Assembly (NCBI GenBank): GCA_964415255.1
Contig: CAYQAC010000220.1
Span: forward strand, 1 to 7,595
Direction: 5' to 3'
From: JAHBVY01 sp964415255
GTDB taxonomy: Bacteria; Myxococcota_A; Polyangia; Polyangiales; Polyangiaceae
DNA: 7,595 nt
In this document: positions 1 through 4,651 of the stretch, piece after piece
How positions within the stretch are numbered: the first letter of the stretch is position 1
Layout: every line of letters starts with the position of its first letter
Program-made: the position numbers and the translations under genes
Notes under the pieces: generated by a model
The model's input: only the letters and a program-made list of their open reading frames with translations
What the model was told of the DNA's origin: nothing
Databases searched by the model: none

Positions 1-188
1 CACGCCGCGAAGGCGATGCCGAGCGCGTGGATCAAATGGTACCGCGCCGCCGTCTCCCACCACCCCAGGCGGGTGGTGGCATCCTCGAGACCCGCCAAGG
101 CCTTGGTGAGCCCATGCGCACCGAACGCACCCAGCCCCACCCCCAGGCACCCGAACACACCAGCGAGCAAGATCAGGAGTCGCTCCAT
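1..188 (-). CDS. DUF423 family small membrane protein (YgdD-like), 5' part only
   Basis: The gene reads leftwards from an ATG at 188-186 and runs off the window at base 1, so 62 N-terminal residues are visible. They begin MERLLILLAGVFGCLGVGLG, directly followed by AFGAHGL and, further on, the segment ETAARYHLIHALGIAFAA. A first hydrophobic helix ending in GAFGAH, followed by a W-x-T/E-x-x-x-Y-H-x-I/L-H-x-L segment, is the hallmark of the DUF423/YgdD family. These are inner-membrane proteins of about 120-130 residues with several transmembrane helices. Their biochemical role is unknown, so no function is claimed. The start is supported by its position at the beginning of the conserved region and by a -10-like TAGGTA seven bases upstream; there is no good Shine-Dalgarno. 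It shares its strand with the OB-fold gene upstream, but a 123-bp gap and its own promoter-like element suggest separate transcription. Confidence 0.85.
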   Translation of the reverse strand, partial: MERLLILLAGVFGCLGVGLGAFGAHGLTKALAGLEDATTRLGWWETAARYHLIHALGIAFAA

Positions 189-195
189 GACGAGG

Positions 196-204
196 TACCT
201 AGCC
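196..204 (-). promoter_or_regulatory. Putative -10 element for the DUF423 gene
   Basis: On the minus strand the sequence GGCTAGGTA occupies 204 to 196, and seven bases separate it from the ATG at 188. The hexamer TAGGTA fits a weak sigma-70-type -10 at the distance expected for a transcript starting at or next to the start codon. No clear -35 is seen. The call rests partly on the similar GCTA(G/T)G elements before three other starts in the window. Confidence 0.4.
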
Positions 205-244
205 CCGATGGCCACCCCCGGCTAGCGCGCTGAACGCTTACCGC

Positions 245-266
245 TTGTCGTCCTCAACTCCGACAA
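245..266 (-). terminator. Possible weak hairpin downstream of the OB-fold gene
   Basis: An inverted repeat TTGTCG (245-250) and CGACAA (261-266), with a 10-nt loop, lies about 46 bases beyond the stop codon of the minus-strand OB-fold gene and before the DUF423 start. It is not followed by a T-run on the minus strand, so it would be a poor intrinsic terminator. It may simply be a chance palindrome. Confidence 0.2.
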
Positions 267-311
267 CTTTCGCTGTGCGACCGCGCAGGCCGCTGCCTCA
301 ACCCTCACAGG

Positions 312-1220
312 CTAGGGCACAGCCTTCGCGTCTTCGAGCAGCATGGGGTAGCGGTAGCCTGAGCCGAAGTCGACGTCGGTCTTGAAGGTGCCCTCGAGCA
401 CCAGCTGGGTGCCGACCTTCGGCTCAAGCGTCGTGGTCACGGCGAGATCCACCGCGCGACCGCCGCTTGTGCTGCCGTCCTTCACGTGGAGGAAGCTCTT
501 GCCGAAGATGCCGGTGGTGAGCTTGGTCACCTCGACATGGATCCTGACGGTCTTCCCGTGGTAGCGCGCGGCGTCGCCCGCCAGCTCGGCCAGCAGCACC
601 CCGCTGCCGCCCGGCGCGCGCGAGAGCACGCTGCCTGCCGGCGCGGGCGCGTGGGGACCCGCCGCGTGAGGAGCGCCGGACGCCGCTGCGGCTGCGCCTG
701 CTGCGGCGGCTGCGCCTGATGCGGCGGGAGCCTGACCAGGTGCTGCTGCGGCGGAGCCCGCGGGGCCCACGTCACCCAGCACACCGAAGTAGATGCGCTC
801 GAAGCGTCGCCCGAGGGTGGGGCTGTCGAAGTCTTCCATCAGGGTGGTGCTCGGGATCGTCACCGACTGCCCCACCGAGACGGGGGCCTTCTTCACCGCC
901 GCCCACACTTCGCCGCTCGGGGTTTGGAGCCTCAAGTAGGTGTACTCCGCCACCTCGAGCCGCTCGAGCACCACCCCAGCGAGACCCGAAGCGCCCGGCG
1001 CCCCATGCGTGGCAGCCGGCGGCGCCTGCCCGGGCGACTGACCCACAGGCGGGTGGTCCGCAGGCAGCGCGCCGGGCTCCCCGAGCGGCGCCTCAGCGGG
1101 GAGCGCCTCCGCGCGCGCCGCGGTGGACCGCGGTGACTCCTCAGCAGGGTCTGGCTTGAGCCAGAAGCCAATGACCGCCGCGAGCGCGACCGCGGGGATG
1201 AGCAAGTGGGCAGGCTTCAT
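312..1220 (-). CDS. Exported/membrane-anchored protein with two OB-fold-like domains (NrfJ-like plus OB-fold)
   Basis: This 302-residue protein has a single N-terminal hydrophobic segment (about residues 5-20). It has no lipobox Cys, so it is probably either a cleaved Sec substrate or a membrane-anchored periplasmic protein. An Ala/Pro-rich linker (25-77) leads to a first small beta domain (about 78-148). The pattern there is VLERLEVAEYTYLRLQ, GEVWAAV, then TTLMEDFDSPTLGRRFERIYF, and it resembles NrfJ-like proteins associated with periplasmic nitrite reductase. A second linker (149-205) contains a run of nearly pure Ala. The C-terminal domain (about 206-300) contains LAGDAARYHGKTVRIHVEV, then FLHVKDGS, DLAVTTT and DFGSGYRYPMLLEDA. 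This matches the OB-fold pattern common in small exported bacterial proteins. The ligand is unknown, and no haem motif or catalytic residues are seen. The ATG at 1220 directly precedes the signal-like helix. It is divergent from the helical protein gene. Confidence 0.75.
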   Translation of the reverse strand: MKPAHLLIPAVALAAVIGFWLKPDPAEESPRSTAARAEALPAEAPLGEPGALPADHPPVGQSPGQAPPAATHGAPGASGLAGVVLERLEVAEYTYLRLQTPSGEVWAAVKKAPVSVGQSVTIPSTTLMEDFDSPTLGRRFERIYFGVLGDVGPAGSAAAAPGQAPAASGAAAAAGAAAAASGAPHAAGPHAPAPAGSVLSRAPGGSGVLLAELAGDAARYHGKTVRIHVEVTKLTTGIFGKSFLHVKDGSTSGGRAVDLAVTTTLEPKVGTQLVLEGTFKTDVDFGSGYRYPMLLEDAKAVP

Positions 1221-1226
1221 CCCGCC

Positions 1227-1235
1227 TGCCTAGCA
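1227..1235 (-). promoter_or_regulatory. Putative extended -10 for the OB-fold gene
   Basis: The minus strand reads TGCTAGGCA from 1235 to 1227, and six bases follow before the ATG at 1220. The TG one base upstream of TAGGCA is the extended -10 arrangement. The spacing places the expected transcription start on the start codon, consistent with a leaderless message. No -35 is evident. Confidence 0.45.
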
Positions 1236-1270
1236 CGGCCCGCACAGGTGGAGCACTGCCTCCCGGGGTG

Positions 1271-1320
1271 AGACCCACAGGGTGGCGGGCGACGGGCGGT
1301 CCGCTCCGCGGCGTGGGTCT
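1271..1320. promoter_or_regulatory. 8-bp inverted repeat in the divergent promoter region
   Basis: AGACCCAC (1271-1278) and GTGGGTCT (1313-1320) form a perfect 8-bp inverted repeat separated by 34 bases. It lies in the 125-bp region between the divergent OB-fold and helical-protein genes. The right arm touches the extended -10 of the plus-strand gene. It could be a paired operator site, but arms of this size can arise by chance in GC-rich DNA. Confidence 0.25.
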
Positions 1321-1328
1321 GCTATGAC
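1320..1328 (+). promoter_or_regulatory. Putative extended -10 for the helical protein gene
   Basis: TGCTATGAC consists of a TG, one base, and then TATGAC. It is the best match to TATAAT among the start-proximal elements in the window. The ATG at 1346 is 17 bases downstream, so a short 5' leader of roughly 10 bases would be expected. The leader has no Shine-Dalgarno sequence. Confidence 0.45.
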
Positions 1329-1345
1329 CCGAGCTCGCGCTCGTC

Positions 1346-2557
1346 ATGCCCACCCCCAAGCAAGTCGCCGCGGCGCTCAAGGAGCTGAAGCAGGTCGGTC
1401 GTCGTGAGCCGCGGCTCGCGGTGGAGGGCTGCATCCGCCTGCTCACCGGGCTCAAGGCCAAGGACGGCGCGCTGGACGACGTGCTGCGCGAGATCATCGA
1501 CTGGCTCGGCGCGCCCATGCGCCGCGCCAAACCCCCTGAGCCCGAGCTCATGGATTGGCTCGAGCGCCTCGCCAAGGCCTACCGCGCCCAGCCCGCGCGC
1601 CTCGCCTCGCTCGGCGCCCGCTTCGGTGCCCTGTGCGGCTCGCCCGCCATCGCCTCACGCTGGGCTGACGTTTTCCAAACGGAATTGTACGCCGCGCAGC
1701 CAGCTCAAGCCACACCAGCGAAGACATCATCCAAGCTGACTCAAGCGACCAAACCAAGGCAGCCACTCAAGTCAGCGAAGCTGCCAGTGGCAGGCGAGGC
1801 GCACCCGCTGCGCCTGCCGTACCTCAGCGCGCTGAGCGCGGCCGAGCGCCATGAAGAGCTCCAGAGCGCGCTCACGCCGGGCGCGCACAGCTGGGCGGAG
1901 GCGGCGCTCGGCGTGAAGGCGCTCGCCGCCCTGGGTCAGGTGGACGCGGCGCTCAGCACCGCGCACCAGTACGCTCACCTGACTACACCGACGGAGCACG
2001 CCCGCGCCTGTGAGGCGGCGCTGTTAGCCGCTGGGCGCGAGGAGCAGGCCTACCGAGAGCACGCGCTGCTCGCCGCCCAGGAGACGCGCTACGTCGCGTG
2101 GTTCCGCGCGCTGAGGCAAAGGTACCCGCGGCGCGATCCGAAGCAGCTGTTGAGCGACTTGGTCAGCTTCACTGTCTTACAGCACGGCGAGGCAGTCCGC
2201 GGCAAGTGGTTCGCTGCGGCCAAGGAGGCTGAGCTCTATCAAGAGGCGATCGCCCTCGCGCAGAGCGGGGACGCCGACACCCGCACCTTGCTGCGCGCGG
2301 CGCGCGATTTCGCCGAGCGCGAGCCGCACTTCGCGCTTCAGGCGGGGCTCACCGCGCTCACGGCGATGCTCGACGCGGGCCCCTATGAAGTCACGAAGAC
2401 TGACGTGTGGACCGCCTACAACGCGATCCTGCTCGCCGCGAACGCGGCGGAGCAGCGCGCCGAGGTCATCGAGCAGCTGCGCGCGCTGCTCAGCCCGGAG
2501 GCGGTGCGCGATCGCCTGGTCACGCGCACCCTGAGCCGTGAGCTGAACCTCTCATAA
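1346..2557 (+). CDS. All-helical repeat-like protein of unknown function
   Basis: This 403-residue soluble protein has no signal peptide and no transmembrane segment. Three parts are visible. An N-terminal helical region (1-112) starts MPTPKQVAAALKELKQ. A polar linker (about 115-150) is rich in Ala, Thr, Lys and Gln. A C-terminal helical region (about 153-403) reads like short alpha-alpha repeats of the TPR/HEAT sort. Its best-defined stretch includes YVAWFRALRQRYPRRDPKQL (249-268), GKWFAAAKEAELYQEAIALA (286-305) and the segment LLRAARDFAEREPHFALQAG (315-334). I recall similar blocks in uncharacterised bacterial proteins but cannot name the family securely. No catalytic motif is apparent; a scaffolding role would be a guess. 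The DNA for the linker is visibly less GC-rich than the flanks. The ATG at 1346 is the first in-frame start after the promoter-like element, and there is no Shine-Dalgarno. Confidence 0.7.
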   Translation: MPTPKQVAAALKELKQVGRREPRLAVEGCIRLLTGLKAKDGALDDVLREIIDWLGAPMRRAKPPEPELMDWLERLAKAYRAQPARLASLGARFGALCGSPAIASRWADVFQTELYAAQPAQATPAKTSSKLTQATKPRQPLKSAKLPVAGEAHPLRLPYLSALSAAERHEELQSALTPGAHSWAEAALGVKALAALGQVDAALSTAHQYAHLTTPTEHARACEAALLAAGREEQAYREHALLAAQETRYVAWFRALRQRYPRRDPKQLLSDLVSFTVLQHGEAVRGKWFAAAKEAELYQEAIALAQSGDADTRTLLRAARDFAEREPHFALQAGLTALTAMLDAGPYEVTKTDVWTAYNAILLAANAAEQRAEVIEQLRALLSPEAVRDRLVTRTLSRELNLS

Positions 2558-2568
2558 GCGCCCCGCTT
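2556..2568 (+). terminator. Small hairpin overlapping the stop codon of the helical protein gene
   Basis: AAGCG (2556-2560) and CGCTT (2564-2568) form a 5-bp stem with a 3-base loop, starting inside the TAA stop codon. No T-run follows, so any termination activity would be weak. Confidence 0.2.
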
Positions 2569-2597
2569 GAAGCTCATTCGCCGCATCCGGCGCGCGA

Positions 2598-2716
2598 GCT
2601 CACACCGCATCACGGCGCACCGTGTGACGCGCTCAGCGCTCGCTCGCGGAGGCTCACACCGCATCACGGCGCACCGTGTGACGCGTGAAGCGCTCGCTCG
2701 CGGAGGCTCACACCGC
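2598..2716. repeat. 54-bp tandem repeat, two full copies and an 11-bp partial third
   Basis: Copy 1 spans 2598-2651, copy 2 spans 2652-2705, and a partial third copy spans 2706-2716. Copies 1 and 2 differ only at three adjacent bases: CTC at 2632-2634 against TGA at 2686-2688. Each copy starts GCTCACACCGC and contains an inverted repeat TCACAC...GTGTGA with 16 bases between the arms (2600-2605/2622-2627 and 2654-2659/2676-2681). The second half is CGCTCGCTCGCGGAG. The near-identity suggests recent duplication. The array is too short, and has no distinct spacers, for a CRISPR. It could bind a dimeric protein or simply reflect replication slippage. Confidence 0.85.
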
Positions 2717-2734
2717 GGTGCCGTCCAACCCCCA
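2714..2734. repeat. Dispersed 21-bp word, copy 1
   Basis: The word begins CGCGGTGCCGTC and ends AACCCCCA, with one variable pyrimidine between. It occurs here, directly abutting the tandem repeats, and again at 5993-6013 downstream of pyrE. Twenty of 21 bases match. Both sites are non-coding. Confidence 0.6.
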
Positions 2735-2890
2735 TCCCCCCCTGCCCTGCTCGCAGCTCCATCGCGACACGCTCCGTCACGATGAGCGACGACGCATGGA
2801 TGACTGCCCTGCTCATCACGCGCAGGGACCTTCCACATGCTCGAGCGGCGATCAGTTTGCCGCACGACTGACCAGGTGAGCCGCATGTCG

Positions 2891-2899
2891 TGCTAGGCT
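2891..2899 (+). promoter_or_regulatory. Putative extended -10 for trmH
   Basis: TGCTAGGCT consists of a TG, one base, and then TAGGCT (2894-2899). It lies nine bases before the ATG at 2909, which would place the transcription start within about three bases of the start codon. The intervening bases contain no Shine-Dalgarno, in keeping with a leaderless or near-leaderless mRNA. Confidence 0.5.
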
Positions 2900-2908
2900 G
2901 CGCTCGTC

Positions 2909-3619
2909 ATGAGTGATGACGACGATCCCGAGGTCGTGCAGCTCGGGGAGCTGTACGGCACCGCGCCGCCGTGGGCCGCTGGCTGGACACCGGAGGGCGT
3001 GATCGCAAAACTTGAGCCGCTCACCCTCCCCGCGCGGCAGCTGCGGATCCGAGAGGCTATCAGCCAGCGCCTGTCGAGCGTCACCTTGGTGATGGACGAG
3101 CCGAACGATCCTCACAACGGCGCGGCCATCGTCCGCAGCGCAGACGCGTTTGGCGTGCAGCAGGTCCACGTGGTGCCGCGAGAAGAGCGCTTCGCCGTCG
3201 CCACCGGGGTGGCGCGTGGGTCAGAGCGCTGGGTCGATGTCATCGTCCACCCCACGGCGCAGGAGGCCGCGCACCACCTGGACGCGCTCGGCTTCACCTT
3301 GGTCACCACCCACCCTGAGGGTGAGCTGCTCCCTGAGGCGCTCGCGCGCGTGGAGCGGGTGTGCCTGGTGTTCGGCAACGAGCATGATGGCATCGGTGAA
3401 GAGCTGTCCCGCGCGGCGCCGCTCAGCGTGCGCGTCCCCATGCGCGGCTTCGCCGAGAGCCTCAACGTGAGCGTCTCCGCCGGGATCTTGCTGGAGGCCG
3501 CCACGCGCGGCCGGCCTGGGGACCTCCCCGCCGCCGATCGCGAGCGGCTGTACGCCCGCGGGCTGTTCCGCTCCGTCCACCGCGCCGGGGAAATCTTAGC
3601 CAGCGCAGAGCCGCGCTAG
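2909..3619 (+). CDS. trmH: tRNA (guanosine-2'-O-)-methyltransferase, SpoU/TrmH family
   Basis: The 236-residue product carries the three SPOUT signature motifs of the SpoU family. Motif 1 is NDPHNGAAIVRSADAFG (66-82), including Arg76, which corresponds to the catalytic Arg of TrmH. Motif 2 is LVFGNEHDGIG (153-163). Motif 3 is VRVPMRGFAESLNVSVS (175-191). Motifs 2 and 3 form the trefoil knot that binds S-adenosylmethionine. The length and the segment just before motif 1 match TrmH, which methylates the 2'-OH of G18 in the tRNA D-loop, rather than the longer RlmB-type enzymes. Family members with other tRNA or rRNA targets cannot be excluded. The acidic N-terminus (MSDDDDPEVV) precedes a longer N-terminal region than in E. 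coli TrmH. The ATG at 2909 follows a promoter-like TAGGCT. The gene looks monocistronic, with 285 bp to the bactofilins. Confidence 0.88.
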   Translation: MSDDDDPEVVQLGELYGTAPPWAAGWTPEGVIAKLEPLTLPARQLRIREAISQRLSSVTLVMDEPNDPHNGAAIVRSADAFGVQQVHVVPREERFAVATGVARGSERWVDVIVHPTAQEAAHHLDALGFTLVTTHPEGELLPEALARVERVCLVFGNEHDGIGEELSRAAPLSVRVPMRGFAESLNVSVSAGILLEAATRGRPGDLPAADRERLYARGLFRSVHRAGEILASAEPR

Positions 3620-3694
3620 CACCCAGAAGCACCGCCCAGGAGCAGCATCCAGCAGCAGCCCAAGCAAGCCACCCATGGCCTGTCCCGAGCGGCG

Positions 3695-3720
3695 CAGAGC
3701 CAACCAGAGCCAACCAGAGC
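3695..3720. repeat. Short 10-bp direct repeat
   Basis: The decamer CAGAGCCAAC occurs twice in tandem and is followed by a partial third copy (CAGAGC) in the trmH-bactofilin intergenic region. It is a minor slippage-type repeat with no evident function. Confidence 0.6.
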
Positions 3721-3823
3721 CCAAACGAGGCGCCAAGAAACCGCATGGTTCTCCCGGGCTGGCCCACAGCTGGCCGTTTGTCGCCCCGAACGGCGCGCTT
3801 TGTGATACCTGCAGCGGCGGCCT

Positions 3824-3844
3824 AGCCCGCGCTCCCTGCGGGCT
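3824..3844 (+). terminator. Perfect 7-bp stem-loop upstream of the bactofilin operon
   Basis: AGCCCGC (3824-3830) and GCGGGCT (3838-3844) are perfectly complementary around a 7-base loop. The stem is entirely GC apart from one terminal pair. It may end trmH transcription, but only scattered Ts follow (AAGTTCGAGATTTC). A weaker inverted repeat, GCCGTT/AACGGC, lies at 3773-3778 and 3789-3794. An operator or 5'-leader role for the bactofilin operon is also possible. Confidence 0.35.
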
Positions 3845-3878
3845 CAAGTTCGAGATTTCAACTCGGCGAGCTAAAGAC

Positions 3879-3884
3879 TAGCTT
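3879..3884 (+). promoter_or_regulatory. Possible -10 element for the bactofilin operon
   Basis: TAGCTT lies 20 bases before the first bactofilin ATG at 3905. An overlapping TAAAGA at 3872-3877 is an alternative. No -35 is clear. The first bactofilin start has a moderate Shine-Dalgarno, GGTGG (3893-3897), seven bases upstream, so it does not need leaderless initiation. Confidence 0.3.
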
Positions 3885-3890
3885 CCGGTG

Positions 3891-3917
3891 ATGGTGGCTC
3901 TCAGATGGCAAGCGTGA
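3891..3917 (+). CDS. Possible 8-codon leader peptide overlapping the first bactofilin start
   Basis: An ATG at 3891 lies exactly six bases after TAGCTT, the ideal leaderless distance. It opens a short frame, MVALRWQA, which stops at 3915-3917, ten bases inside the bactofilin gene in another frame. If translated, it could couple or interfere with bactofilin initiation. There is no coding evidence beyond this geometry. Confidence 0.15.
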   Translation: MVALRWQA

Positions 3918-4246
3918 CCTCAGAACCCAGTACTATCAGCGCCTCAACCAAGCTCGTGGGTCGCGTGAGTGGCAACGGCGGGCTGCGCCTTGAGGGCAGC
4001 CTGCGCGGCGACGTCGCCATCAGCGGGCCGCTTGAGGTCACCGCGGGCGGCAGCCTTGAGGGCAACGTGGAGGCTGGCGAGCTGGACGTCGCGGGCACCC
4101 TGAACGGGGACGCGCACACGAGCGGCCCCATCCGCGTCCAAGCGGGGGCCGTGGTGCAGGGTGAGCTGAGCGGCTCCCAGGTCACCATTGAGCCCGGCGC
4201 GAGCGTCGCGGTGCGACTCGGGACGGAGTTCGAGCTGGATTGGTGA
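3905..4246 (+). CDS. Bactofilin (polymer-forming cytoskeletal protein), first of three
   Basis: The 113-residue product is essentially the bactofilin core (DUF583). It starts near STISASTKLVGRVSGNGGLR (10-29) and continues through short repeats of the form GxLxGDV/I-x-x-GxLxV/I: EGSLRGDVAI (30-39), GSLEGNVEAGELDVAGTLNG (49-68) and GAVVQGELSGSQVTI (81-95). These repeats build a right-handed beta-helix that assembles end to end into filaments without nucleotide. Bactofilins are cytoplasmic, often membrane-associated scaffolds that position other proteins. The C-terminus ends in EFELDW, with no extended tail. Upstream of the ATG the frame is open only back to a TAA at 3872-3874 and contains no other usual start codon. 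The gene heads a same-strand run with two more bactofilins and pyrE, an arrangement reminiscent of M. xanthus bacNOP; one-to-one orthology is not claimed. Confidence 0.9.
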   Translation: MASVTSEPSTISASTKLVGRVSGNGGLRLEGSLRGDVAISGPLEVTAGGSLEGNVEAGELDVAGTLNGDAHTSGPIRVQAGAVVQGELSGSQVTIEPGASVAVRLGTEFELDW

Positions 4247-4260
4247 GGCGCCCTTCAGCC

Positions 4261-4286
4261 CGCGCCCTGAGGTGAGCTCGGGCGCG
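4261..4286 (+). promoter_or_regulatory. Intra-operon stem-loop between bactofilins 1 and 2
   Basis: CGCGCCC (4261-4267) and GGGCGCG (4280-4286) form a perfect 7-bp all-GC stem around a 12-base loop, 15 bases past the stop codon of the first bactofilin. There is no T-run. This placement suits partial termination, RNA processing or protection of the 3' end of the first message, which could set the ratio of the first subunit to the others. Confidence 0.4.
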
Positions 4287-4326
4287 ACGCGCTGGGCAGC
4301 AGAGCAAGACTACGGAGGATCTCCAA

Positions 4327-4641
4327 ATGGCAGGCACGGTGATAGGCGAAGGGCTCAGCGTCGACGGTGAGCTGGCGAGCGAAGATGAGGTGGTGGTGCA
4401 CGGGTCGCTGCGCGGCACCTTGACCACCGCGGGCGTGGTCTCGGTGGGCACGGAGGGCACGGTGGAGGCCGACGTCGAAGCGGCGTCGCTCAGCGTGGCC
4501 GGCCGCGTGACGGGCAACGTCAGCGCAGCTGACCGCGTGGACATCCAAGCCGGTGGTCGCCTGGTGGGCGACGTGAAGGCAGCTCGGCTGACGATCGCGG
4601 ACGGCGCCTCGTTCAAGGGCAACGTCGACATGGACGCGTGA
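4327..4641 (+). CDS. Bactofilin, second of three (short, core only)
   Basis: At 104 residues this is a minimal bactofilin. It has almost no N-terminal lead (MAGTVIGEGLSVDGELASED) before the repeat units GSLRGTLTTAGVVSVGTEG, GRVTGNVSAADRVDIQAGGR and GRLVGDVKAARLTIADGASF, and it ends KGNVDMDA. The beta-helix repeat pattern and the ADGASFKGNVDM end are typical of myxobacterial BacO/BacP-type cores as I recall them. There is no tail, so it probably serves as a filament-body subunit that co-polymerises with its neighbours. A strong Shine-Dalgarno, GGAGGA (4314-4319), lies seven bases before the ATG. The gene is 80 bp after bactofilin 1, across a hairpin, and 10 bp before bactofilin 3, so 2 and 3 are likely co-translated. 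Confidence 0.9.
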   Translation: MAGTVIGEGLSVDGELASEDEVVVHGSLRGTLTTAGVVSVGTEGTVEADVEAASLSVAGRVTGNVSAADRVDIQAGGRLVGDVKAARLTIADGASFKGNVDMDA

Positions 4642-4651
4642 CGGAGGGGTC

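Larger units (their letters stand above)
2558..2908. other. 351-bp gene-poor stretch before trmH
   Basis: This stretch contains, in order, a small hairpin, a 54-bp tandem repeat array (2598-2716), a 21-base word that recurs downstream of pyrE (2714-2734), a run of C (2729-2742), and about 150 bases without an assignable element up to the trmH promoter. Open frames through the repeats exist on both strands only because 54 is divisible by three; I do not consider them genes. A 29-codon frame at 2782-2871 begins MSDDAW, much like the start of TrmH (MSDDDD). It lacks a promoter or ribosome site I can recognise. Confidence 0.6.

Noticed and set aside
16..233. Two overlapping plus-strand frames at the left edge
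   Set aside because: Antisense to the DUF423 gene, whose conserved membrane sequence is clear; Pro/Arg/His-rich with no support.
719..1159. 146-codon plus-strand frame opposite the OB-fold gene
   Set aside because: Arg/Pro/Ser-rich shadow of a GC-rich gene on the other strand; the minus-strand product has recognisable domains and a signal segment.
2598..2716. 54-bp repeats as a small CRISPR array
   Set aside because: The repeats are contiguous, without unique spacers, and no cas gene is present.
2567..2886. Repeat-containing frames on both strands through the 54-bp array, encoding 18-residue repeats
   Set aside because: Open on both strands only because 54 is a multiple of three. Arg/His/Cys-rich, with no start signals.
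3462..3767. Minus-strand 101-codon frame with a hydrophobic, signal-like N-terminus (MRFLGASFGLWLALVGSA)
   Set aside because: About half lies antisense to trmH and becomes an Arg/Gly-rich shadow. The hydrophobic part arises from complementing the AGAGCCAACC and AGCAGC repeats. No ribosome site or promoter.
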